From Shewanella holmiensis (GTDB lineage: Bacteria > Pseudomonadota > Gammaproteobacteria > Enterobacterales > Shewanellaceae), in NCBI RefSeq assembly GCF_025370255.1, contig NZ_JAMTCD010000016.1, positions 1-64,000 of the forward strand: a DNA stretch of 64,000 nucleotides, read 5' to 3'. Below the pieces are notes generated by a model. That model made no database searches and was not told where the DNA came from. It saw only the letters and a list, made by a program, of their open reading frames with translations. This document shows positions 56,397-64,000 of this stretch, in pieces (position 1 is the first letter of the stretch; every line of letters begins with the position of its first letter). The position numbers and the translations under genes are program-made.

Positions 56397-58058
56397 ATGG
56401 AACCGGCAATCTTAATTATCACCTTACTTTGCGGCCTGCTTGTGAGTAAAGTAGGGTTACCGCCACTTATTGGCTACTTAGGCGCAGGATTCGTTTTATT
56501 CACATTTGGCATTCAAGACTCAAGCCTACCTTTATTAAAGCAACTTGCTGATTTAGGCGTCACCCTTCTATTGTTTTCAATTGGATTAAAACTGGATTTA
56601 AAAAGTTTATTTAAAGCCGAGGTGTTGGCCACATCAAGTATCCACTTAGTGGGTTCTATCCTCTTTTTTATTCCCGTTTTAAAGTTATTGGGCATGGCAG
56701 GCTTAGAGCAACTGGAAGGTTATAGCCTGAACCAGTTATTGCTGATCTCTTTTGCTTTAAGTTTTTCCAGTACCGTATTTGCAGTAAAAGTGATTGAAGA
56801 TAATGGTGACATGAAGTCGCTATACGGCCGCGTCGCTATTGGTATCTTGATTATGCAAGATATCTTTGCCGTGGTGTTTTTAACTATCTCTAAAGGTGAT
56901 ATCCCATCCATTTGGGCGCTGGGGTTATTATTACTGCCGTTTACTCGACCACTTATTTACAAGGTCTTTGACCGCGTTGGTCACAGTGAAATGCTGGTGT
57001 TATTTGGCCTTGTGATGGCACTTGTGGTTGGCGCTTGGCTATTTGAAGCGGTAGGACTAAAACCTGATTTAGGTGCATTGATTATTGGTATTTTACTTGC
57101 CGGACACGCTAAGTCGTCTGAGTTAGCCAAGTCGATGTATTACTTTAAAGAACTCTTCCTGGTCGCCTTCTTCCTCACCATTGGCCTTAACGGTTTACCG
57201 ACTTGGTCAGACATAGGTTTAGCCGCTATTTTAGTCTTGTTAGTACCCGTAAAAATTGTCATGTTCATCTACTTGCTGACACGCTTTAAGTTACGTTCAC
57301 GTACCTCATTGCTAGCCTCGTTCAACTTAGGTAACTACAGTGAGTTTGGTTTGATTGTTGCCGCCGTTGCAGCCCACAAAGGTTGGTTGCCAGCATCATG
57401 GTTAATTATTATTGCTGTGGCATTAAGCATTAGCTTTTTATTTGCTGCGCCACTTAACACCAGTGTGAATAAGATCTACCAGCGCTTTCAACGCCATTTA
57501 GTCAAAATGGAAAAACATCCACTGCACCCTGAAGACCGCCAAATTAAAATTGGTAATCCTCGCTTTTTGATATTCGGTATGGGGCGAATTGGTAGTGGTG
57601 CGTATGACGAGCTTCGTTTGCGTTTTGATGGCGAAATTTTAGGGATTGAGCATAAACAAGAGTTAGTTGATTTTCATCGTACTCAAGGCCGTAATGTGGT
57701 GCAAGGCGATGCTGGCGATACCGATTTTTGGGAAAAATTAGAACGTGCGCCCAATCTTGAATTAGTACTGCTGGCGATTCCGCATCATGTGGGTAACTTA
57801 TTTGCCGTAGAACAACTTAAGAAGCTGAATTACGAGGGCAAAATCAGTGCTATTGTGCAATACACTGAAGATGCCGATGCGTTAAAGGCTGCGGGGGTTG
57901 ATACCGCTTACAACCTTTATGAAGCAGCGGGTGCCGGTTTTGTTGACCATGTTATTTATGAACTGTTAGACGAAAACCAAGAGCAAGTTAATCGTGCAGA
58001 TAAAGAGGCCAATGAATCAAAAGCGGCCAACGAATCAGCATCTACATCATCAGTTTAA
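56397..58058 (+). CDS. CPA2-family cation:proton antiporter with TrkA-N domain (KefB/YbaL-like)
   Basis: This 553-residue protein has an N-terminal Na+/H+ exchanger domain (about 1-365) of 11-12 helices, including GYLGAGFVLFTFG, LLFSIGLKLDLKSL and SFSSTVFAVKVIEDNG. A cytoplasmic TrkA-N/RCK-type NAD-binding domain (about 380-500: FLIFGMGRIGSGAYDEL, GDAGDTDFWEKL) follows. It probably mediates K+ or Na+ efflux against protons. There is no KefF/KefG ancillary gene beside it. The last 30 residues are polar and low-complexity. Confidence 0.87.
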   Translation: MEPAILIITLLCGLLVSKVGLPPLIGYLGAGFVLFTFGIQDSSLPLLKQLADLGVTLLLFSIGLKLDLKSLFKAEVLATSSIHLVGSILFFIPVLKLLGMAGLEQLEGYSLNQLLLISFALSFSSTVFAVKVIEDNGDMKSLYGRVAIGILIMQDIFAVVFLTISKGDIPSIWALGLLLLPFTRPLIYKVFDRVGHSEMLVLFGLVMALVVGAWLFEAVGLKPDLGALIIGILLAGHAKSSELAKSMYYFKELFLVAFFLTIGLNGLPTWSDIGLAAILVLLVPVKIVMFIYLLTRFKLRSRTSLLASFNLGNYSEFGLIVAAVAAHKGWLPASWLIIIAVALSISFLFAAPLNTSVNKIYQRFQRHLVKMEKHPLHPEDRQIKIGNPRFLIFGMGRIGSGAYDELRLRFDGEILGIEHKQELVDFHRTQGRNVVQGDAGDTDFWEKLERAPNLELVLLAIPHHVGNLFAVEQLKKLNYEGKISAIVQYTEDADALKAAGVDTAYNLYEAAGAGFVDHVIYELLDENQEQVNRADKEANESKAANESASTSSV

Positions 58059-58098
58059 TCCCAACATCACGCCTAATAGTACTAAGTGATTGTTAATT

Positions 58099-58131
58099 AA
58101 AAACGCTTCGAAAAATATCGAGGCGTTTTTT
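58099..58131 (+). terminator. Terminator after the CPA2 antiporter gene
   Basis: AAAACGCTTCGA pairs with TCGAGGCGTTTT (one unpaired position) around an AT-rich loop, followed by TTGTTT. It lies about 40 bases past the stop. Confidence 0.75.
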
Positions 58132-58216
58132 GTTTCTGTCAGCGTATTTTCAATTTGCACTTAGTTAAAAAAATCTCAGTTACAGTTACTACTGAGTCGT
58201 GATATAAATCAAGGTA

Positions 58217-58226
58217 ATCACGTGAT
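58217..58226. promoter_or_regulatory. Palindrome ATCACGTGAT upstream of galK
   Basis: This perfect 10-bp palindrome lies 27 bases before the galK start, inside a wider set of GTGAT/ATCAC words (58198-58230). It could be an operator for a galactose regulator or part of a CRP-like site; the regulator is not identifiable. Confidence 0.3.
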
Positions 58227-58252
58227 CACTTTCTGTTGGAAATTTTCGAAGT

Positions 58253-59398
58253 ATGTCTAACCCAGCGCAACGGGCAACTAAATTATTTGTGCAAACTTTT
58301 GGCACAAAAGCGGATGATTTATACCAGGCTCCTGGCCGGGTAAATATTATTGGTGAACATACCGATTACAATGAAGGATTAGTCCTGCCTGCAGCCATTA
58401 ACTTTCATACTGTGATTGCGGTTAAGCATCGTGAGGACAATTTATTTCGCGCGGTAACGGATGCCTTTCCAGGGCAAATTAAGCAATGGACATTCGGTGA
58501 GGAAGGCTCTGTCTCTTCTAATGATGATTGGGCAAACTATTTAAAAGGCGTAACCGCGGCAATGCATATGTCGGGGCTGCAAGCCAAAGGACTGGATTTG
58601 GCCATTGTGGGTAACGTGCCACTTGGTGCAGGGTTATCTTCATCTGCCGCATTAGAAATCGCATTTGGTACTGCAATTAGCTATGCCAGCCAATTACATT
58701 TATCCCCTTCGGCAATTGCATTATTAGCCCAACGCGGCGAAAGCCAATATATGTGCCTTGATTGCGGCATTATGGATCAAATGATCAGCGCGTTAGCGGA
58801 AGAAGATCATGCACTATTAATTGATTGCTTAGAGTTAGAAAGCGAAGCGATTTTGCTCCCTGAAAACCTCAGCATGGTAGTGATTGACCCTAATATCAAC
58901 CGCAAAGCCTTTATGATGCAGTTTGAAGAACGTAAAAAAGACTGTGCGATCATCACCCAGTTACTTGGGTTAGATTCTTTACGGGATTTATCATTAAGCT
59001 ATCTAGAACAGCAAAGAGACACCTTATCTTCTGAACAGTTTAGACGAGCTCGCCATGTGATCACCGAAAACACCCGCACAAGTAATGCTGCCAGAGCGCT
59101 TCAACAAAATGATATTGCGCGTTTTAGCCAATTAATGACCCAATCACATGTGTCGTTACGTGATGATTTTGAAGTTATCGCCCCCGAAGTAGACATTCTC
59201 GTATCGATGATTTCTCAACATATTGGCGAACGGGGTGGTGTGCGCATGAGTGACGGTTGTGTACTTGCGCTGATCGAGCATGAACTTACCGATGACGTGA
59301 TTAATTTAGTTGAACAAGAATACACCCAGAAAACGGGGCTAGAGCCTCGTATTTTACTGTGCTCAGCCAGTGCTGGCGCAGGCAGGATAAGTAAATAA
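58253..59398 (+). CDS. galK: Galactokinase
   Basis: This 381-residue GHMP kinase phosphorylates galactose at C1. Motifs are APGRVNIIGEHTDYNEGLVLPAAI, the ATP loop PLGAGLSSSAALE, DCGIMDQ with the catalytic aspartate, and the C-terminal RMSDGCVLALI. The length is that of E. coli GalK (382). One departure is MSDGCVLAL where many enzymes have TGGGFGG-type sequence, so check residue identity near 325-335. galM follows after 44 bases; galT is not in the window. Confidence 0.92.
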   Translation: MSNPAQRATKLFVQTFGTKADDLYQAPGRVNIIGEHTDYNEGLVLPAAINFHTVIAVKHREDNLFRAVTDAFPGQIKQWTFGEEGSVSSNDDWANYLKGVTAAMHMSGLQAKGLDLAIVGNVPLGAGLSSSAALEIAFGTAISYASQLHLSPSAIALLAQRGESQYMCLDCGIMDQMISALAEEDHALLIDCLELESEAILLPENLSMVVIDPNINRKAFMMQFEERKKDCAIITQLLGLDSLRDLSLSYLEQQRDTLSSEQFRRARHVITENTRTSNAARALQQNDIARFSQLMTQSHVSLRDDFEVIAPEVDILVSMISQHIGERGGVRMSDGCVLALIEHELTDDVINLVEQEYTQKTGLEPRILLCSASAGAGRISK

Positions 59399-59442
59399 AA
59401 ACTCAATTACCCGAACCTTAAATACAAACCAGAGAGGCCTCA

Positions 59443-60471
59443 ATGGTACGTTTTAGTGTGCTTGAATCTTGGCAAGATCCCCGTGGTGAAGAAGTCGAAC
59501 GCATACGTTTAGACAATGGCACTATCGCAATGGAAGTCTTGAGTTTAGGCGGCATAATCCGGTCATTGTGGGTGCCAACCAAAAATGGCGAACGTCAAAA
59601 TGTGGTTTTAGGTTGTGACAATATAGCGGATTATTTAGCCCAGTCAGCTCACTTAGGGGCTATCGCTGGCCGTTATGCCAATCGTATCGCAAACGGTAAA
59701 TTGTCTTATGACGGCGTTGATTATCAACTCAGCGTTAATCAAGCCACAAATTGCTTACACGGCGGCACCGAAGGCTTTAACCGCAAACATTGGCAATTAG
59801 GCACCACCAATGATGGTGTGCGCTTGACCCTGCACAGTCCTGATGGCGATATGGGGTTTCCGGGCAATTGTAAAGTTCAGTTAGATTATCGCTTAGTGGG
59901 TAATAACCTATATGTTGAAATACTGGCGACAACAGACAAAGCCTGCCCCGTTAGCTTAACTCAGCACAGTTACTTCAATTTAGACGGTGGTGACAGTAAT
60001 ACCACGCACCACATTCAAGTGGATGCCAAGCAATATCTCACCATGAACGATGTTGGTGTGCCCACAGCGATGGTAGCCACGGCTGGTACAGATTTAGATT
60101 TAGCCGCTATCACACCTATGGCAGTACAAACACAACGACCCGCTTTAGCCGCAACCCACGGATTTGATCATTGCTTTGTGATGGATAACATAGACGGTGA
60201 TTTACAACGTTTTGGCGCGATTTCAAGCTCTCAAAATGGCGTGAAGATGACGGTTTATACTAATCAACCGGGTGTGCAATTTTACGGCGCTAACTTTTTA
60301 GGCGGAGTAGTAGGTAAAAAACAGCAAGTGTTCACTCACCATCAAGCTGTATGTATCGAGCCACAAATGCTACCAGACTCACCTAATCAGCCTGATTTAC
60401 CGGGTAATGCTTGGTTAACCCCCAATGCGATTTACCATCATATTTCACGGTATGAATTTTCAATAGCATAA
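59443..60471 (+). CDS. galM: Aldose 1-epimerase (galactose mutarotase)
   Basis: This 342-residue enzyme interconverts alpha- and beta-anomers of galactose or glucose. It shows GAIAGRYANRIANGKLSYDG, NCLHGGTEGFNRKHW, VSLTQHSYFNLDG (catalytic His) and, near the end, VCIEPQMLPDSPNQP (catalytic Glu). AGAGAGG lies upstream of ATG. It is in an operon with galK, and both feed the Leloir route. Confidence 0.94.
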   Translation: MVRFSVLESWQDPRGEEVERIRLDNGTIAMEVLSLGGIIRSLWVPTKNGERQNVVLGCDNIADYLAQSAHLGAIAGRYANRIANGKLSYDGVDYQLSVNQATNCLHGGTEGFNRKHWQLGTTNDGVRLTLHSPDGDMGFPGNCKVQLDYRLVGNNLYVEILATTDKACPVSLTQHSYFNLDGGDSNTTHHIQVDAKQYLTMNDVGVPTAMVATAGTDLDLAAITPMAVQTQRPALAATHGFDHCFVMDNIDGDLQRFGAISSSQNGVKMTVYTNQPGVQFYGANFLGGVVGKKQQVFTHHQAVCIEPQMLPDSPNQPDLPGNAWLTPNAIYHHISRYEFSIA

Positions 60472-60491
60472 ACACTGCAGACTCAATAAAA

Positions 60492-60521
60492 AACAGGGGT
60501 AAGTCTTCACTTACCCCTGTT
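60492..60521. terminator. Bidirectional terminator between galM and pmbA
   Basis: A 13-bp stem AACAGGGGTAAGT/ACTTACCCCTGTT with a 4-base CTTC loop has an A run before and a T run after it, between convergent genes. Confidence 0.85.
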
Positions 60522-60571
60522 TAATTAACATCAGTTTTACTAGCAATCGCAGCGGTCAGCTAATGCAGCGA

Positions 60572-61930
60572 TTAATTACCAGCTATTTTCATTTCACTGA
60601 GTAAAATCCCGCCAGTACGAATCGATGAGCGTAAATCACGATCTTTACCCACACCTTGAATGCCCATAAACATGTCTTTTAAGTTACCCGCTATGGTGAT
60701 TTCTTCCACCGGATATAGCACCTGACCATTTTCAACATAGAACCCCGCTGCCCCCCTAGAGTAATCGCCTGTCACTCCATTAACGCCTTGGCCCATCACT
60801 TCGGTCACAATTAAACCGGTTCCCATTGCGTTAATTAATTCATCAAAGGTTTGGTTGCTATGGCTTAGGGTCCAGTTATAAATGCCGCCAGCATGCCCCG
60901 TATTGGTTAAACCTAATTTACGTGCCGAATAGCTGGTGAGTAAGTAAGTAGCTAAGGTTCCATTATCAATGATTTTACGGCTTTGGGTTGCCACGCCTTC
61001 ACTGTCGTAATTAGCTGAGGCTAAAGCCCCTAACAGATGAGGTTGTTCTTCAATACTGAACCAATCGGGAAAAATCTGCGTGTTAATCGAATCCAATAAA
61101 AAACTCGACTTACGGTATAAGCTGCTACCGCTAATGGCGCCAATTAGGTGGCCCATTAACCCTGTGGCGATTTCAGGCGCAAACAATACCGGCATTTTAG
61201 CCGTGGCAATTTTACGCGCATCTAAGCGGCTTAAGGTTTTATGTGCGGCTTGTTTGCCTACGGCTTCTGGGCTTAATAAATCTTGATATTTACGAGCAAC
61301 GGTATAATCATAATCACGTTGCATATTGCCGTCAGACTCTTCACCTATCGCGACACAACTTAAGCTGTAGCGCGAACTGCAATAACCATTTAAAAAACCA
61401 TGACTGTTACCATACACTTTAGCGCTGGTGTGGGCATTAGCTGTTGCACCATCAGAACTTTTAATACGGTTATCACTTTGTAAGCAAGCATCTTCTGAAC
61501 GAATCGCAATTTCAGCTAATTCTTCGGCAGTTAATATTTGCGGGTGATACAGCTGTAAATCACGAATATCTTGTGCCATCAAAGCTTTATCGGCAAGTCC
61601 ACTGAAAGGGTCTTCTGATGTATATTTTGCTATATCATCAGCGGCTTTCACGGCTTGGCGGATGGCTTCTGGACTGAGATCTGATGTCGATGAGTTGCCT
61701 TTACGGCCATCACGGTAAACCGTAATACCCAGTGCACCATCTTTATTAAACTCAACCGTTTCCACTTCTTTATTTCGCGTAGAAACCGAAAGTCCCTGCT
61801 GCTTACTGATTGCTACTTCGGCGGCGCTAGAACCTAGCTGCTTTGCATATTCAAGTGCAACGCTAACCGCGTTTTTTAATGCCGGTAATTCACTGTCGAT
61901 AGTGGCTGAAGGTGCTTGATGAGAAGTCAC
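60572..61930 (-). CDS. pmbA: Metalloprotease subunit PmbA/TldE
   Basis: This 452-residue protein is the TldE partner of the TldD/TldE protease, which matures peptide antibiotics such as microcin B17 and degrades CcdA. It shows the family blocks VSTRNKEVETVEFNKDGALGITVYRDGRKG, SSDGATANAHTS, LTNTGHAGGIYNW and VNGVTGDYSRGAAGFYVENGQ. The length matches E. coli PmbA (450). It is divergent from darP, a conserved neighbour pair. Confidence 0.95.
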   Translation of the reverse strand: MTSHQAPSATIDSELPALKNAVSVALEYAKQLGSSAAEVAISKQQGLSVSTRNKEVETVEFNKDGALGITVYRDGRKGNSSTSDLSPEAIRQAVKAADDIAKYTSEDPFSGLADKALMAQDIRDLQLYHPQILTAEELAEIAIRSEDACLQSDNRIKSSDGATANAHTSAKVYGNSHGFLNGYCSSRYSLSCVAIGEESDGNMQRDYDYTVARKYQDLLSPEAVGKQAAHKTLSRLDARKIATAKMPVLFAPEIATGLMGHLIGAISGSSLYRKSSFLLDSINTQIFPDWFSIEEQPHLLGALASANYDSEGVATQSRKIIDNGTLATYLLTSYSARKLGLTNTGHAGGIYNWTLSHSNQTFDELINAMGTGLIVTEVMGQGVNGVTGDYSRGAAGFYVENGQVLYPVEEITIAGNLKDMFMGIQGVGKDRDLRSSIRTGGILLSEMKIAGN

Positions 61931-62077
61931 AAATAATCTCTTAAATGGCCTAAATTAGCATTAGCATAGCAAATTCATTTCCCGATTGATAACAACACGT
62001 TTTCAGTATCTTTTTTACCAGATACATCAGCAAAATAAATGCTATCATTAGCAGATATTTATTTGAGGTTTAACATT

Positions 62078-62611
62078 ATGAAAATTGTTGGTGATTCTGA
62101 GCACTTTCAGCAACCCTACGACAACGATGACGAATACGTCAGCCGTACTGGATTTAAAAAAGAAAGCGAAGAAGCGCAGGCTTTAGGCATGCGTCTTGTG
62201 GCGCTAAGTAAAAGCCAACTCGACAAGATGGAGCTTGACGAGTTTTTGTACGACGCGATTTTAAAAAGCAAAGTGATTAAGCAAAAAACCGAAGCTTACC
62301 GCCGTCATTTACAGTATATCGGTAAATTAATGCGTGGCTTTGATCACGAACCGATAGAAGCAGCACTAGATAAAGTGCTGAATAAAAACAATAATGAAGC
62401 GGCTCAGTTGCAAATATTTGAAAAAATGCGTGAACGCTTATTAGCTAATGGTGACACGGAGATCCAAGCCTTACTGGATGAGAATCCACAGCTTGATCGT
62501 CAAAAGTTACGTCAACTAATACGTCAGGCAAACAAAGAACTGGCTAAAGGCCCTGAGTCAAAATCAGCCAAAGAGTTGTTTAAATATTTACGCAGCGAGA
62601 TCACTGGGTAA
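62078..62611 (+). CDS. darP: Ribosome biogenesis factor DarP (YjgA, DUF615)
   Basis: This 177-residue helical protein binds the 50S subunit precursor and aids late 23S rRNA maturation. It shows SRTGFKKESEEAQALGMRLVALS, MELDEFLYDAILKSKVIK, YRRHLQYIGKLMR and the C-terminal RQLIRQANKELAKG. GAGG lies before ATG 62078; the open frame extends upstream to 62039 without similarity. It is divergent from pmbA, as in E. coli. Confidence 0.94.
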   Translation: MKIVGDSEHFQQPYDNDDEYVSRTGFKKESEEAQALGMRLVALSKSQLDKMELDEFLYDAILKSKVIKQKTEAYRRHLQYIGKLMRGFDHEPIEAALDKVLNKNNNEAAQLQIFEKMRERLLANGDTEIQALLDENPQLDRQKLRQLIRQANKELAKGPESKSAKELFKYLRSEITG

Positions 62612-62684
62612 TATACTCAGGCTATAACGTAAGCAGACAATTAGCCTTACGACTTAAATAACAACAAAAACTAGGATGTTACCC

Positions 62685-64000
62685 ATGCAAATAATGACAT
62701 TGAATCGTAGTATTTCATTGGTGTTTGCTTCAGCTTTACTGGTCAGCGGTTGCAATGGCGCCGCGGATGGAACCGAAACTGAAACACCTGATGCTAATTA
62801 CGCTATCAGCTTAAGTTTTCAAGCGATAGTAGACGGACAATGTACCCAAGCCACTAGCCAACAATCATTTTATTTAAATGAACAGTTTTGCGCTGTGGCC
62901 ACATTAAAGAATGGTAGCACCCTAGTCACAGGCCAAGTGGTCGATTTTGTATTACCGTTTGGTGATGCAGCACCAGCCTCAAAGCTAACTGACAGCAATG
63001 GTCAAGCCACATCTGTTATTAGTTCTACTGTCGCTAATGCAGGAGAGCTAAGCGTTCAATTTAATCCAGCTAGCAGTGATACCGTCAGCGCCAGTCGTAA
63101 CTTTGAGTTTCTGGCACTTGACTCTGTCACCCCTATTGAATCGGTAACCATTACCGCTAGCATTAACAATGCTACTGGCACGGTCACCCGCTTTAAAGTG
63201 GATGAAGCTGTGCAACTGCAAGCCACCTTATTGGATAGCAGCAATCAAGGTATTGCCAACCAATTGGTGAGCTTTGCTGCTGGCAGCGCCAGTTTGTCTC
63301 CGGCAACGGCGTTAACCAACAGTGATGGCAAGGCCATTGTTGCCTATACTCCCACCTTAACCGAATTAGGTGCAAGCACCTTAGTGGTTAGTACAAATTA
63401 TCAAGGTAAAGAAATCACCCAGTCTAGTTTTTACGAAGTCCTATCTGCCGATGATATTGTGCCAGTTGGATTGTTTAAGATGGGACGTTGGGTGTCTGAA
63501 ACCGAATTTTATGAAAACGAATTAGCCACCACCTTACCTTTGGATAATGGCGCCTACAAACTCAGCGCAGGCGGTACATTTGGCGTGACGGCAACCATAG
63601 TGACAGATAACAATGATGGCACTTATACTCGCTTACAAACACCCACCAGCGTGACGTTCAGTTCCGATTGCTCAGCTAACAATAAAGCCAGTTTAGATTC
63701 GCCAGTGACAACATTGTCTGGCGCAGCGGGGGCGACATTCTCAGATACAAGTTGCAGTGGCAACAGTGAGCGTAGCGATCAAATTATCGCCACCGCAACA
63801 GTTGGCACTACGGCATTAACGGCTAACTTAGGGTTCTCATTAAGTCGTCAAACCTTGGCAAGCTTAAGCTTTATTTCAGCAGAGCCAAATCAAATTCGCA
63901 TAAAAGGCGCTGGCGGCACGGGATCAAGTGAATCTTCTCTAGTGACTTTTATGGTGACCAGTGCCAACGGCCAGCCTACCGCGCAGCAAACCGTTAACTT
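62685..64000 (+). CDS. Ig-like-domain lipoprotein, cut by the window end
   Basis: At least 438 codons are open to the window edge. The N-terminus is a lipoprotein signal (MTLNRSISLVFASALLVSGC) with lipobox LVSGC, then a short acidic linker. Repeating Ig-like domains of the Big_1 (invasin/intimin) type follow: blocks such as VDGQC..., LTDSNGQATSVISS, and LDSSNQGIANQLVSFAAGSA followed by LTNSDGKAIVAYTPT. Cysteine pairs occur (near residues 68/82 and 325/348). It is probably a cell-surface or periplasmic adhesin-like lipoprotein. ATG 62685 has TAGGA 8 bases upstream; ATGs at 62676 and 62694 are also in frame. Confidence 0.8.
   Translation, partial: MQIMTLNRSISLVFASALLVSGCNGAADGTETETPDANYAISLSFQAIVDGQCTQATSQQSFYLNEQFCAVATLKNGSTLVTGQVVDFVLPFGDAAPASKLTDSNGQATSVISSTVANAGELSVQFNPASSDTVSASRNFEFLALDSVTPIESVTITASINNATGTVTRFKVDEAVQLQATLLDSSNQGIANQLVSFAAGSASLSPATALTNSDGKAIVAYTPTLTELGASTLVVSTNYQGKEITQSSFYEVLSADDIVPVGLFKMGRWVSETEFYENELATTLPLDNGAYKLSAGGTFGVTATIVTDNNDGTYTRLQTPTSVTFSSDCSANNKASLDSPVTTLSGAAGATFSDTSCSGNSERSDQIIATATVGTTALTANLGFSLSRQTLASLSFISAEPNQIRIKGAGGTGSSESSLVTFMVTSANGQPTAQQTVN

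Overview
The window reads as chromosomal DNA of a marine gammaproteobacterium, most likely Shewanella. The grounds are the low to moderate G+C, the ilvGMDA operon followed by a class V aminotransferase, the mesX-mesD pair, a DUF2999 protein, several GGDEF/EAL proteins and many small Shewanella-type inverted-repeat elements. The assignment is by recognition of families and gene order, not by a database search. No prophage, CRISPR array or complete insertion sequence was seen.

Layout. 1-560: a minus-strand tRNA operon (Arg, His, Pro, Pro) with promoter and terminator. 0.7-8.4 kb: a GAF-GAF-GGDEF-EAL protein, a 278-bp MITE, rep, ubiK, a periplasmic binding protein and a class V aminotransferase. 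8.8-17.3 kb: branched-chain amino acid synthesis, ilvL-G-M-D-A with a leader peptide and attenuator, then ilvC and its divergent regulator ilvY. 17.3-30.5 kb: a HlyC/CorC relic, yifB/comM, two tandem acyltransferases, a 1500-residue beta-propeller/PAS/GGDEF/EAL protein, dgt, a decayed stretch, a DUF2999 protein and nnr. 30.8-41.2 kb: a SulP transporter, an acyl-CoA transferase, a DUF1993 protein, an MFS carrier, a thioredoxin-like/haem protein pair, yqhA, dcuA and a membrane-bound XRE regulator. 41.4-48.2 kb: mesX-mesD, a metallopeptidase of foreign-looking composition, a cold-shock/Excalibur fusion, and a LysR/oxidoreductase divergent pair. 48.2-51.3 kb: a group II intron remnant carrying a passenger gene, a tandem terminator duplication, a MITE, and groES-groEL with a sigma-32 promoter. 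51.4-64 kb: a MATE pump, fxsA, cutA-dsbD, a CPA2 antiporter, galK-galM, pmbA, darP and the start of an Ig-like lipoprotein.

How the genes work together. ilvG/M, C, D and A cover all steps from threonine or pyruvate to the branched 2-keto acids. The operon is controlled by ribosome stalling on ilvL; ilvC is controlled separately by IlvY. mesX and mesD form a folate-independent methionine synthase unit. groES-groEL form one heat-shock operon.

The most unusual observations are: the group II intron 3' remnant (HNH tail, domain V) with a small membrane-protein gene between ORF stop and domain V; an 8-nt antiterminator match that makes the ilv attenuator readable from sequence; three small inverted-repeat elements whose ends touch or supply stop codons of minus-strand genes; a C-terminal copy of yqhA 7 kb from the intact gene; and the cold-shock/transmembrane/Excalibur fusion. 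I did not find a clearly new multi-gene system; the intron passenger gene is the best candidate for something undescribed.
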